The notes under the pieces are model-generated. The model saw only the letters and a program-made list of their open reading frames with translations. It was not told the origin of the DNA and searched no databases. Positions 7,452-15,115 of a stretch of 15,115 nucleotides of DNA are shown here, piece by piece (position 1 is the stretch's first letter; the number at the start of each line of letters is the position of its first letter). The position numbers and the translations under genes are program-made. This stretch comes from an uncultured Akkermansia sp. (GTDB lineage: Bacteria; Verrucomicrobiota; Verrucomicrobiia; Verrucomicrobiales; Akkermansiaceae): positions 1-15,115 of the forward strand of contig CAJGCV010000049.1 of NCBI GenBank assembly GCA_904501915.1, written 5' to 3'.

Positions 7452-8275
7452 CAGATGGTCTCCATCTGCTGGTAAGCCTTGCGTACCAGCATAAGGTTGG
7501 TGAGAATCTTTTCAAGGTCTTTGAGGTACACCTGGTTCGGACCGTCGCTCATGGCGTGGTCGGGGTCCTTGTGTACTTCCATGAAGACGCCGTCAATGCC
7601 CATGGTCATGGCGGCGTTGGCCAGCACGGGGGCAAGTTCGCGGTCGCCGCCGGTGGCGCCGCCCAGACCGCCCGGGCGCTGCACAGAGTGTGTGGCGTCA
7701 AACACAACGGGGCAGCCGAACTTCTTCATCCAGTACATGCCACGCATGTCCACAATCAGGTTGTTGTAGCCGAATGAGGTGCCGCGCTCGCAGAGCATGT
7801 ATTTGTCGCAGCCGAAAGCTTCCATCTTTTCGCAGATGTTCTTGCAGTCCCAGGGTGCGAGGAACTGGCCTTTCTTGATGTTGACCGGGCGTCCGGTCTT
7901 GGCGCAGGCTTCCAGCAGGTCGCTCTGGCGGCTCAGGAAAGCGGGTACCTGGAGCAGGTCTACGTACTGGGCTGCGTATTCTGCCTGCTGCTCGGTGTGC
8001 ACGTCTGTGACAACCGGGCACTGCAGTTCCTTGCCGATTTCGGAGAGGATGCGGCAGCCTTCCTCAATGCCGGGGCCGCGGAAGCTCTTCACGCTGGTGC
8101 GGTTAGCCTTGTCGTATGAGGCTTTGAAGATGAACTGCACGCCTACTTTGGTGCAGATTTCCTTGATGGCAGTTGCCATCTCCCAGGCAAAGGCTTCGTT
8201 TTCAAGAGAGCAGGGCCCGAGCAGGAAGAACGGCTCCTGCCCGCCGATGACTACGTTCTGGATGTTGAAAGACAT
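7451..8275 (-). CDS. kdsA: 3-deoxy-D-manno-octulosonate 8-phosphate synthase (KDO8P synthase)
   Basis: Cytoplasmic enzyme that condenses phosphoenolpyruvate with arabinose 5-phosphate to make KDO-8-phosphate, the committed precursor of the LPS inner core. The 274-residue form starting MSFNIQNVVIGG matches family length. An upstream in-frame ATG at 8311 would put the start 5' of the predicted promoter and was not used. Motifs: GPCSLEN (20-26), KASYDKANRTS (51-61), RGPGIEEG (66-73), FDATHSVQRPGG (192-203), FMEVH (231-235) and SDGPNQ (243-248). A Cys occupies the GPC position (C22), with H196, E233 and D244 in the other metal-ligand positions. This indicates the metal-dependent class (as in Aquifex) rather than the metal-independent E. 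coli class, which has Asn there. First gene of the LPS operon; it overlaps lptC-like by one base. Confidence 0.95.
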   Translation of the reverse strand: MSFNIQNVVIGGQEPFFLLGPCSLENEAFAWEMATAIKEICTKVGVQFIFKASYDKANRTSVKSFRGPGIEEGCRILSEIGKELQCPVVTDVHTEQQAEYAAQYVDLLQVPAFLSRQSDLLEACAKTGRPVNIKKGQFLAPWDCKNICEKMEAFGCDKYMLCERGTSFGYNNLIVDMRGMYWMKKFGCPVVFDATHSVQRPGGLGGATGGDRELAPVLANAAMTMGIDGVFMEVHKDPDHAMSDGPNQVYLKDLEKILTNLMLVRKAYQQMETI

Positions 8276-8299
8276 GGTAAAAGTTGTTTCGATGTGAGC

Positions 8300-8328
8300 A
8301 TTATGCCGCAAGCGGGGGGGGAAGTCAA
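8300..8328 (-). promoter_or_regulatory. Predicted promoter of the kdsA-lptCAB operon, with a C8/G8 tract in the spacer
   Basis: On the minus strand, TTGACT (8328-8323) and CATAAT (8305-8300) are spaced by exactly 17 bases, a near-consensus sigma-70 promoter. Transcription would start near 8293, leaving a leader of about 18 bases with no Shine-Dalgarno. Eight consecutive G on the plus strand (8314-8321) lie wholly within the spacer, so a change in tract length would directly change the spacing. Confidence 0.65.
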
Positions 8329-8378
8329 TGAGATTTCGCTTCAGACGGTCGTAAAATTGCTGGTTTGCGATTTTGGAC

Positions 8379-8407
8379 TTGCTTTTTGTGCTGTTACGTT
8401 GTAACTT
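8379..8407 (+). promoter_or_regulatory. Predicted promoter of purH
   Basis: TTGCTT (8379-8384) and TAACTT (8402-8407) are separated by 17 bases, 36 bases before the purH ATG at 8443. It is divergent from and does not overlap the kdsA promoter; about 50 bases separate the two -35 boxes. No purine-repressor-like palindrome was recognised. Confidence 0.4.
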
Positions 8408-8442
8408 ACGCCGCCGCTTTCGCGGAGCAACCAGAATCTATC

Positions 8443-9999
8443 ATGGAAACAACACGAATTCAGCGCGCCCTGCTTTCCGTATCGGATAAGACCGGGCTTG
8501 ATAAATTTGCCAAGGGCCTTGTAGCCCAGAATGTTCAGCTTATTTCCACAGGGGGTACCTGCCGTTACCTCATGGAACTGGGCCTGCCGGTTACTGAGAT
8601 TTCTGACTACACAGGTGCACCCGAGCTGTTTGACGGCCGCGTGAAGACCCTGCACCCCAAGGTGCATGGCGGTCTGCTTCAGCGCCGTGATCTGGAGGAA
8701 CACCAGCAGCAGGCAAAGGATAACAACATCCCCACCATTGATCTGGTTTGTGTGAATCTCTATCCTTTCGAGGAAACAATCGCCAAGGAGGGTGTTACCC
8801 TTGCTGAGGCAATTGAGAAGATTGATATCGGTGGCCCTTCCATGCTGCGTTCCGCTGCCAAGAACTATGCTTCTGTGACGGTGGTGTCTGACCCGGCCGA
8901 TTATGATACTGTGCTCGAGGAAATGGAGAACCACCAGGGCAACACCACGCTTAAGACCCGTGAGAAGCTGGCTGTGAAGGTGTTCATGCGCACCTCTTCC
9001 TACGATACCGCAATTTCTAACTACCTGGGCCACCGCGCCGAGGACAGCACCAAGAATAACTTCACGGTGTCTCTGCCCTTCAACCAGACTCTGCGTTATG
9101 GTGATAATCCTCACCAGCCCAGCGTCATGTACGGTAACTTTGACTCCATCTTCACCCAGTTGCAGGGCAAGGAGCTCTCCTACACCAACATTCTGGACCT
9201 GGATGCCGCCGCCTCCCTCATCATGAATTTCCGCCGCCCCACGGTGGCTATTCTGAAGCACACCAACCCCTGCGGTGTGGGTCAGGACGATGAAGATCTG
9301 GTAGAAGCCTGGAAGCGCGCTTACCAGACTGATACCCAGGCTCCCTTCGGTGGTGTTATTGTGATGAACCGCCCGATGACCGAGGCTCTTGCCCGCATCG
9401 TGGGTGCCATCTTCACCGATGTGATTATTGCTCCTGACTACGAGCCCGAGGCCCGCGCCATTCTTACCAAGAAGAAGAACTGCCGCATCATGCGCATCGA
9501 TATGGATGCCTGGCGCGAGTTCTGCAAAGTGCCCATGGTTCGCACGGCTCCCGGCGGTCTGATGACTGTGAAGCGTGACGACGAAGTGATGGGGCTGGAT
9601 AACCTGGAAGCCAAGGTGGTGACCAAGCGCGTGCCCACGGCTGAAGAGCTTGAAGCCATGCGCTTTGCCTGGCGCGTCTGCAAGCAGGTGCACTCCAATG
9701 CCATCGTCTTCACCAATAAGAACGGTACGCTTGGTATCGGCGCCGGTCAGATGAGCCGCGTGGACTCTGCCAAGATTGCCGTGTGGAAGGCGGGGCAGGC
9801 CGGGCTTGACCTGAAGGGCAGTGTGATTGCTTCCGATGGTCTGTTCCCCTTCGCAGACGGTCTGCAGACCGCTATTGATGCCGGCGCTACTGCCTGCATC
9901 CAGCCTGGTGGCTCCATCCGCGACGAAGAGGTGATTGCCGCTGCCGATGCAGCCGGTATTGCCATGGTCTTCACGGGTGCCCGCCACTTCCTGCACTAA
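8443..9999 (+). CDS. purH: Bifunctional AICAR formyltransferase / IMP cyclohydrolase
   Basis: Catalyses the last two steps of de novo purine synthesis: formyl transfer from 10-formyl-THF to AICAR, then ring closure to IMP. The start METTRIQRALLSVSDKTG matches the family; an upstream in-frame ATG (8365) would add an unrelated Cys-rich stretch and lies 5' of the predicted promoter. The N-terminal MGS-like cyclohydrolase domain shows STGGTCRYL (35-43) and GRVKTLHPKVHGGLL (65-79). The formyltransferase domain shows RYGDNPHQ (218-225), the catalytic KHTNPCG (272-278, with the Lys-His pair), GIGAGQMSRVDS (431-442), ASDGLFPF (463-470) and a typical C-terminal GARHFLH. At 518 residues it is full length. 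A weak GGAG lies about 15 bases upstream of the ATG. It is followed directly by a strong terminator, so it is probably monocistronic. Confidence 0.97.
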   Translation: METTRIQRALLSVSDKTGLDKFAKGLVAQNVQLISTGGTCRYLMELGLPVTEISDYTGAPELFDGRVKTLHPKVHGGLLQRRDLEEHQQQAKDNNIPTIDLVCVNLYPFEETIAKEGVTLAEAIEKIDIGGPSMLRSAAKNYASVTVVSDPADYDTVLEEMENHQGNTTLKTREKLAVKVFMRTSSYDTAISNYLGHRAEDSTKNNFTVSLPFNQTLRYGDNPHQPSVMYGNFDSIFTQLQGKELSYTNILDLDAAASLIMNFRRPTVAILKHTNPCGVGQDDEDLVEAWKRAYQTDTQAPFGGVIVMNRPMTEALARIVGAIFTDVIIAPDYEPEARAILTKKKNCRIMRIDMDAWREFCKVPMVRTAPGGLMTVKRDDEVMGLDNLEAKVVTKRVPTAEELEAMRFAWRVCKQVHSNAIVFTNKNGTLGIGAGQMSRVDSAKIAVWKAGQAGLDLKGSVIASDGLFPFADGLQTAIDAGATACIQPGGSIRDEEVIAAADAAGIAMVFTGARHFLH

Positions 10000-10011
10000 A
10001 GAACGGATTTC

Positions 10012-10053
10012 AGAACCCCGGTTCTGCGTGTGGCGGAGCCGGGGTTCTTTTTT
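10012..10053 (+). terminator. Intrinsic terminator of purH
   Basis: AGAACCCCGG (10012-10021) pairs perfectly with CCGGGGTTCT (10039-10048) and is followed by a run of T ending at 10053. It begins 13 bases after the purH stop. This is a strong, textbook-shaped rho-independent terminator. Confidence 0.9.
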
Positions 10054-10090
10054 CAACAGATTGATTCACTCGAAACTCTCATACTTCACT

Positions 10091-10831
10091 ATGCATCTCG
10101 GTGTTAACATTGACCATGTGGCTACGCTGCGCCAGGCGCGCTACGCTACTATGCTGGATTCTCATAACGTGGAACCCGATATCGTGGAGGCGGCCCGGGC
10201 TGCCCAGACCGGCGGGGCAGATTCCATTACGCTGCATGTGCGGGAGGATCGCCGCCATATGCAGGATGCCGATGCTTTTGCGGTGCGTCGTGAGGTGAAT
10301 CTGCCGCTGAATCTGGAGATGGGGGCAACACCGGCTATGCTGGAGTTTGCGTTGCGTCTCAAGCCTGATTATGTGTGCCTGGTGCCTGAGCGGCGAGAGG
10401 AAATCACCACTGAAGGTGGATTGGATGTGGCTGGGCATCTGGAGGAGCTGCGCCCCTTGGTGGCGGCTTTGCTTGCCAATGGCAGCAAGGTGAGCATGTT
10501 TATTGACCCCGATGCTGAGCAGGTGCAGGCCAGTGCTGCTGTGGGGGCTCCTATGGTGGAATTGCACACCGGGCGCTTCGCCAATACCCTGGGGGAGGAA
10601 CGCGCCGCTGAAACGGCACGCCTGGTGGCTGCGGCTGAGCTGGCCCATGCGCTGGGTATTGAGGTGCACGCCGGGCATGGTATTCAAATCTGCAACCTGG
10701 CGGAGCTGTCGGCTGTGCCACACCTCACAGAGCTCAATATCGGGCATACTATCATCTGCCGCGCTGTTTTCACCGGGCTCACCGAGGCTGTGCGCGAGAT
10801 GAAGCATGCTGTGGCTCAGTACTGCTGGTAA
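10091..10831 (+). CDS. pdxJ: Pyridoxine 5'-phosphate synthase
   Basis: Closes the pyridine ring from 3-amino-2-oxopropyl phosphate and 1-deoxyxylulose 5-phosphate in the DXP-dependent route to vitamin B6. The 246-residue form starting MHLGVNIDHVATLRQAR is the family start; the open frame extends further upstream through the purH terminator and is rejected there. Motifs: NIDHVATLRQAR (6-17), GADSITLHVREDRRHMQD (42-59, H49), NLEMG (74-78, E76), LVPERREEITTEGGLDV (97-113), MFIDPD, ELHTGRFA, HAGHGIQ and ELNIGHTI near the C-terminus. All conserved blocks are present. Only 37 bases separate it from the purH terminator, so it should have its own promoter. A poor TTGATT (10061) with TACTTC (10082) is the only candidate seen, and would put the start very near the ATG. 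Confidence 0.96.
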   Translation: MHLGVNIDHVATLRQARYATMLDSHNVEPDIVEAARAAQTGGADSITLHVREDRRHMQDADAFAVRREVNLPLNLEMGATPAMLEFALRLKPDYVCLVPERREEITTEGGLDVAGHLEELRPLVAALLANGSKVSMFIDPDAEQVQASAAVGAPMVELHTGRFANTLGEERAAETARLVAAAELAHALGIEVHAGHGIQICNLAELSAVPHLTELNIGHTIICRAVFTGLTEAVREMKHAVAQYCW

Positions 10832-10842
10832 TTTTTTTTGAG

Positions 10843-10867
10843 TGCAGGGGTGATTTTCTGCGTTTTT
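10843..10867 (+). terminator. Weak candidate terminator of pdxJ
   Basis: TGCAG (10843-10847) can pair with CTGCG (10858-10862) around a 10-base loop, followed by five T. The stem is only five pairs including a wobble. A separate T8 run follows the pdxJ stop without a convincing hairpin. The HU promoter starts four bases later. Confidence 0.28.
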
Positions 10868-10870
10868 GTC

Positions 10871-10898
10871 TTGCAATGCGTTGAGGGCATGTTAAGAT
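10871..10898 (+). promoter_or_regulatory. Predicted promoter of the HU gene, giving a leaderless mRNA
   Basis: TTGCAA (10871-10876) and TAAGAT (10893-10898) are spaced by 16 bases. The expected transcription start (about 7 bases after the -10) falls at 10905-10906, one or two bases before the ATG at 10907. There is no room for a ribosome binding site. Confidence 0.55.
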
Positions 10899-10906
10899 GA
10901 AGACCT

Positions 10907-11221
10907 ATGAATAAGACTCAACTCGTTGACTGCATTCAGGCTAAACTCGGTGAAGGCGCAACCAAGAAGTGCGCGGAGACAGCTCTCAACGCTGTGCTCG
11001 GTGCCATCAAGGATGCTGTTGCTACCGATAAAGTCCAGCTCGTAGGCTTTGGCACATTTGAGATGAAGACGCGTGCTGCCCGCACGGGTCGCAATCCCCA
11101 GACTGGTGCCGCTATGAAGATTGCAGCCTCCCAGACTCTCTCTTTCAAGCCCTCCTCTGTCTTCAAGTCTGCTGTTCCTGCCAAGAAGACTTGCAAGAAG
11201 GGTGGCTGCAAGAAGAAGTAA
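10907..11221 (+). CDS. HU/IHF-family nucleoid DNA-binding protein with a Lys/Cys tail
   Basis: Small dimeric histone-like protein that bends and compacts DNA. The N-terminal helical part (MNKTQLVDCIQAKLGEGATK) is followed by the core GFGTFEMKTRAARTGRNPQTG (about 48-67), with the GRNP turn (61-64) whose proline intercalates in DNA. The closing strand is KIAASQTLSFKPSSVFKSAV. The usual family length is about 90 residues. Here 14 residues follow (PAKKTCKKGGCKKK, 91-104), basic and with two Cys (C96, C101). Two more Cys are at 9 and 22, unusual for HU. It is bracketed by its own promoter and a strong terminator, so it is monocistronic. Whether it is HU-like or a specialised paralogue cannot be told without the rest of the genome. 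Confidence 0.93.
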   Translation: MNKTQLVDCIQAKLGEGATKKCAETALNAVLGAIKDAVATDKVQLVGFGTFEMKTRAARTGRNPQTGAAMKIAASQTLSFKPSSVFKSAVPAKKTCKKGGCKKK

Positions 11222-11248
11222 GTATTTCAGATATTGAGTTTCCTCAGT

Positions 11249-11293
11249 CCCGTTGTCCGGTTCCTGTCTCGCCGGATAGCGGGGCTTTTTTTT
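11249..11293 (+). terminator. Intrinsic terminator of the HU gene
   Basis: CCCGTTGTCCGG (11249-11260) pairs with CCGGATAGCGGG (11272-11283) over 12 positions, two of them G-T wobbles. It is followed by GC and eight T (11286-11293). It begins 27 bases after the HU stop and ends 33 bases before the aroB -35 box. Confidence 0.9.
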
Positions 11294-11326
11294 GTGCTCA
11301 GCTCGCGCGCGTGACGCGTTATCTCC

Positions 11327-11354
11327 TTGCATCTGCAGTGTGGCGCGATATAAT
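11327..11354 (+). promoter_or_regulatory. Predicted promoter of aroB, giving a leaderless mRNA
   Basis: TTGCAT (11327-11332) and a perfect TATAAT (11349-11354) are spaced by 16 bases. The ATG at 11361 follows the -10 box by only six bases, which is where transcription is expected to begin. The -35 sequence closely resembles that of the HU gene (TTGCAA). Confidence 0.65.
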
Positions 11355-11360
11355 GCCCAC

Positions 11361-12467
11361 ATGGCGAATGTTTCCCTGGCTCTTGGCTCCAAGTCGTATG
11401 ATGTGCACGTTTCCAATGGTTCGCTCGAATCGATTGGTTACCTTTGCAGCAGTGTGCGTCTGGAGGGTAAAGCGGCAGTTATCACGGATTCAAACGTAGG
11501 CCCGCTCTACGCAGAGCGGGTGCGCCGCAGTCTGGAGGATTCCGGTTACACGGCGAGTGTGCATGTTTTTACAGCAGGCGAGGCTCACAAGAACCTCACC
11601 ACGGTGGAGGGGATTGTCAATGAAATGGTGCAGGCCGGGCATGATCGCACCAGCTTTGTGGTGGCTCTGGGCGGCGGTGTAGTGGGAGATATGGCCGGCT
11701 TCATTGCCAGTATTTATTACCGCGGTATCCCTTTTGTTCAGATTCCCACCAGTGTTATGGCACAGGTGGATAGCTCGGTAGGCGGCAAGACCGCCGTTGA
11801 TATTGCCGCCGGCAAGAACCTTATCGGGGCATTTCACCAGCCTCGCCTGGTGCTGATTGATCCCACCACCCTGACCACGCTGTCTCCCCGGCTCGTGCGT
11901 GAAGGCATGGCCGAAATGGTGAAGCACGCCGCCATTCGCAAGCCTGCCATGCTGCATACGCTGCGCGAACTGGCAGATGAGATAGACCTTGGTTTCACAC
12001 TTGCCACCATTGAGCGCTTGCCCGATATCATTGCCTCCAACATAGCCATCAAGGCGCGCATTGTGGAGGAGGACGAAAAAGAGACCCTCGGCATCCGCGC
12101 ATTCCTGAATCTGGGGCATACCATTGGCCACGGCATTGAAGCCGCCTTGCCCTATGGCGAGTTGCTGCACGGTGAGGCAGTAAGCCTGGGTCTGCGTGCG
12201 GCGCTGTTCCTTTCGCGCCGGCATGCCGGGCTGAGCGCTGGCGAGGAACGCGATGTGTTGGAAGTCCTGCGCGCCCTTGAACTGCCTCTTACCCTGCCTT
12301 CGGGAGTCGATATGGACCGGGCGCTTGCCCTCACTGCCAGTGATAAGAAATTCCAGAACGGCAGCATTCGTTTTGTGCTCCTCAGACACCTTGGCGCCCC
12401 CCTCCTCAGCAAAGACATCACCAAACAAGACCTCGCAGACGCCCTCCACGAACTTAAATCTTATTAA
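11361..12467 (+). CDS. aroB: 3-dehydroquinate synthase
   Basis: NAD- and metal-dependent cyclase that turns DAHP into 3-dehydroquinate, step two of the shikimate pathway. The start MANVSLALGSKSYDVHV (368 residues) is chosen because the perfect -10 box lies immediately upstream; a longer frame from 11292 would run through the promoter. Motifs: GEAHKNLTTVE (73-83), the nucleotide-binding GGGVVGDMAGF (104-114), QIPTSVMAQVDSSVGGKTAVD (127-147), EGMAEMVKHA (181-190), LNLGHTIGHGIE (249-260) and LLHGEAV (268-274). Likely metal ligands are E185, H253 and H270. The enzyme looks intact. Its stop codon TAA (12465-12467) lies inside the first unit of a heptamer array that leads directly into the next gene. 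Confidence 0.97.
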   Translation: MANVSLALGSKSYDVHVSNGSLESIGYLCSSVRLEGKAAVITDSNVGPLYAERVRRSLEDSGYTASVHVFTAGEAHKNLTTVEGIVNEMVQAGHDRTSFVVALGGGVVGDMAGFIASIYYRGIPFVQIPTSVMAQVDSSVGGKTAVDIAAGKNLIGAFHQPRLVLIDPTTLTTLSPRLVREGMAEMVKHAAIRKPAMLHTLRELADEIDLGFTLATIERLPDIIASNIAIKARIVEEDEKETLGIRAFLNLGHTIGHGIEAALPYGELLHGEAVSLGLRAALFLSRRHAGLSAGEERDVLEVLRALELPLTLPSGVDMDRALALTASDKKFQNGSIRFVLLRHLGAPLLSKDITKQDLADALHELKSY

Positions 12468-12490
12468 TCATTAATCATTAATCACTAATC
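12463..12490. repeat. Heptamer array 1 (ATTAATC x3 plus ACTAATC)
   Basis: Four contiguous 7-base units fill the gap between the aroB stop and the ATG at 12491, ending exactly at the start codon. The reverse complement reads as units of ATGATTA/GTGATTA, the same RTGAWTA consensus as arrays 2 and 3. Since the period is 7 and each unit carries TAA, the three full units put a stop codon in all three plus-strand frames. No Shine-Dalgarno is present. Confidence 0.9.
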
Positions 12491-13591
<1,101 letters not shown>

Positions 13592-13595
13592 AAAA

Positions 13596-13617
13596 GTGAA
13601 TAATGAATAGTGAATAG
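13596..13617. repeat. Heptamer array 2 (GTGAATA, ATGAATA, GTGAATA)
   Basis: Three contiguous 7-base units of RTGAATA on the plus strand lie between aminopeptidase copy 1 and the four-helix-bundle gene, 9 bases before its ATG. Each unit contains TGA, so the array again closes all three plus-strand frames. AGTGAATAGT (13609-13618) is the exact reverse complement of ACTATTCACT, which occurs three times in array 3. Confidence 0.88.
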
Positions 13618-13625
13618 TATCTGCG

Positions 13626-14024
13626 ATGCATTCACCGTATAACAGCGAAAAACACGAAAATCTTCGGCAACGCACCAAAGAATTTGGTCTGCGTGTTATC
13701 CGCATGTGGAAATCTTTACCACACAATACTCTTTCCGAAGTACTCGGCAAGCAACTTCTGCGCTGCGCCACATCCGTGGCGGCTAATTACCGCGCGGCTT
13801 GCCTTGCCAAAAGCGACCCAGACTTCTTCCACAAAATCAAAATCTGCCAGGAAGAAGCCGATGAAAGCTGCCTCTGGATTGAATATATAATCGAGGCCGA
13901 TATTCTTCCCGAATCCAAGCTTATCAGCCTTCTGGATGAAGCAAAGCAGCTCACCGCCATCATGACCGCCTCTGCCATCACCGTCAAACGCCGTATTCAA
14001 TCAGAAAAAAACGGCAAAAAATAA
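13626..14024 (+). CDS. Four-helix-bundle protein (23S rRNA intervening-sequence protein / S23 family)
   Basis: 132-residue, mostly helical protein with the family pattern: an N-terminal helix with LRQRTKEFGLRVIRMWKSLP, then the recognisable LGKQLLRCATSVAANYRAAC core (about 40-59), SDPDFFHKIKICQEEADES (about 63-81, conserved 'F..K...c.kEaDE' motif), WIEYIIEAD, and a final helix LLDEAKQLTAIMTASAITVKR. Family members occur inside 23S rRNA intervening sequences, as free-standing genes in many bacteria, and as the Avd accessory protein of diversity-generating retroelements; their biochemical function is poorly defined. No reverse transcriptase or rRNA is nearby. It sits between two tandem paralogous peptidases and is bracketed by inverted heptamer arrays, and it looks less GC-rich than its neighbours by eye. 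That suggests a later insertion. No ribosome binding site is visible. Confidence 0.88.
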   Translation: MHSPYNSEKHENLRQRTKEFGLRVIRMWKSLPHNTLSEVLGKQLLRCATSVAANYRAACLAKSDPDFFHKIKICQEEADESCLWIEYIIEADILPESKLISLLDEAKQLTAIMTASAITVKRRIQSEKNGKK

Positions 14025-14034
14025 CTCCATCCCC

Positions 14035-14075
14035 CACTATTCACTTCTTCACTATTCACTTCTTCACTATTCACT
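14035..14075. repeat. Tandem array 3 (15-base unit CACTATTCACTTCTT, 2.7 copies)
   Basis: CACTATTCACTTCTT occurs twice in tandem and is followed by CACTATTCACT, ending exactly at the ATG of aminopeptidase copy 2 (14076). On the minus strand each unit holds AGTGAATAGTG, so it is array 2's heptamer motif in reverse orientation with AAGAA spacers. The array begins 11 bases after the four-helix-bundle stop. Confidence 0.92.
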
Positions 14076-15115
14076 ATGAAAGATCCCCGTTATACTCAGC
14101 TGGCTGATCAGGTTGTCAACTACGCCACACGCGTGCAACCCGGCGAACATGTGAATCTGCGCATGCAGGACATCCCCGACGCCATGGTCGTGGAACTCAT
14201 CCGCGCGGTGCGCCGTGCCGGTGGTGTGCCGCATGTCGATATCTCCCACGCCATCGTCTCCAAGGAACTCGCCGCCGGTGCCACGGAGGAACAGTATGAA
14301 CTGCTGGGTCGTTACCGCCTGCAGCGTGCAGAGGATATGCAGGTTCATATCTGCTTCTACGCCGACTACAACACTTTTGAAAGTGCTGATGTCCCCGGTG
14401 ACCGCATGCAGATTGTGAGCCGCCACTTGAAGCCCGCCAGTGATGTGACCTGCAACCGCCGCAAGTGGACTGTGCTGGCATGGCCCACCCCCAGCATGGC
14501 ACAGGCCGCCGGCATGAGCACAGAAGACTTTGAGGATTTCTACTTCCGCTGCTGCCTGGCTGACTATGCTGCCATGCGTGAGGGGATGGATTACCTCAAG
14601 CAGCTCATGGAAGCCACGGACAAGGTGCGCATTACCGGCCCTGGTACTGACCTCAGCTTCTCCATCAAGGGAATCCCGGCCATCCCCTGCTGCGGCGATT
14701 GCAACGTGCCTGATGGCGAGGTCTACACCGCCCCGGTGAAGGACAGCATCAACGGCACCATTGCCTACAACGCCCCCACCATCTACCACGGCATCCCCTT
14801 CGATGGCGTGCGCTTCCGTTTCGAAAACGGCAAGATTGTGGAAGCCCACTGCAACGGCAGCGATGAAGCGCTCAACAAAATCCTCGATTCCGATGCCGGC
14901 GCACGCTACATCGGCGAATTTGCCCTCGGCCTCAACCCGCACATCCTGCGCCCCATGCGCGACATCCTCTTCGACGAGAAGATTGCCGGCTCCTTCCACC
15001 TCACCCCCGGCCAGGCATACGAAGAAGCCCCCAACGGCAACAACTCCGCCGTGCATTGGGATCTCGTCTGCATCCAGCGCCCCGAATACGGCGGCGGCGA
15101 AATCTGGTTCGATGA
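14076..15115 (+). CDS. M29-family metallo-aminopeptidase, copy 2 (cut by the window's right edge)
   Basis: Paralogue of copy 1, starting MKDPRYTQLADQVVNYATRV. It reads without a stop through 346 codons to the last base; about 20 residues remain outside, judging from copy 1. It aligns without gaps to copy 1 over the whole visible length. By eye it is roughly three-quarters identical in the C-terminal catalytic half and clearly less in the N-terminal half. The same metal positions are present: E215 in VPDGEVYTAP, E281 in GEFALGLN, H308 and Y315 in FHLTPGQAYE, H327 and D329 in VHWDLV. The shared WPTPSMAQ and FEDFYFRCCLADY segments confirm a duplication. The tandem repeat array ends right at its ATG. 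Substrate difference from copy 1 cannot be read from sequence. Confidence 0.92.
   Translation, partial: MKDPRYTQLADQVVNYATRVQPGEHVNLRMQDIPDAMVVELIRAVRRAGGVPHVDISHAIVSKELAAGATEEQYELLGRYRLQRAEDMQVHICFYADYNTFESADVPGDRMQIVSRHLKPASDVTCNRRKWTVLAWPTPSMAQAAGMSTEDFEDFYFRCCLADYAAMREGMDYLKQLMEATDKVRITGPGTDLSFSIKGIPAIPCCGDCNVPDGEVYTAPVKDSINGTIAYNAPTIYHGIPFDGVRFRFENGKIVEAHCNGSDEALNKILDSDAGARYIGEFALGLNPHILRPMRDILFDEKIAGSFHLTPGQAYEEAPNGNNSAVHWDLVCIQRPEYGGGEIWFD

Noticed and set aside
8365..8442. N-terminal extension of purH with a hydrophobic, signal-like stretch
   Set aside because: It would begin upstream of the predicted promoter, and PurH is a cytosolic enzyme whose normal start (METTRIQRALLSVSDKTG) is at 8443.
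8341..10056. 571-codon open frame on the minus strand opposite purH
   Set aside because: purH on the plus strand is full length with all motifs intact. The antisense frame is low-complexity, matches no family I recognise, and its end lies in the kdsA/purH promoter region.
13626..14024. Diversity-generating retroelement (four-helix-bundle gene as avd)
   Set aside because: No reverse transcriptase, template repeat or C-type-lectin variable gene is in the window; the S23 fold alone is not enough.

Overview
The window looks like ordinary chromosome from a Gram-negative, LPS-making bacterium, most likely a member of the Verrucomicrobiota (an Akkermansia-type relative). The case rests on a type IV prepilin peptidase with an extra soluble domain of the kind I associate with that phylum, a membrane pyrophosphatase, a KDO/LPS-transport operon, and moderately GC-rich coding DNA with almost no Shine-Dalgarno sequences. 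The phylum call is inference; no rRNA is present to confirm it.

Layout. At the left edge, on the minus strand, lies a membrane-bound pyrophosphatase gene (hppA) that is broken: its N-terminal half and its C-terminal end are both recognisable, but about 0.7 kb between them is missing and the frame shifts at the junction. A 231-bp divergent intergenic region separates it from a plus-strand pair, a prepilin peptidase and a DusB-type tRNA-dihydrouridine synthase. Converging on these is a minus-strand operon, kdsA - lptC-like - large lptA-like - lptB, with gaps or overlaps of only a few bases. It couples synthesis of the inner-core sugar precursor KDO-8-phosphate to the LPS export machine. Its promoter is well formed and has a G8/C8 homopolymer inside the -35/-10 spacer.

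Divergent from kdsA is purH (final two steps of IMP synthesis) with a strong terminator, then pdxJ (pyridoxine 5'-phosphate synthase), a small HU-family DNA-binding protein with its own promoter and strong terminator, and aroB (3-dehydroquinate synthase). The HU and aroB promoters put the transcription start almost on the ATG, so both mRNAs are predicted to be leaderless.

The right end is the most unusual part. Two paralogous M29-family aminopeptidase genes lie in tandem, the second cut by the window edge, with a small four-helix-bundle (23S rRNA intervening-sequence/S23 family) gene between them. Short arrays of a heptamer with consensus RTGAWTA precede all three genes. Two of these arrays are in opposite orientation and bracket the four-helix-bundle gene, which makes that roughly 480-bp segment look like an inserted cassette. 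No tRNA, rRNA, CRISPR array, IS element or transposase was seen, and no gene-free stretch exceeds 300 bases.
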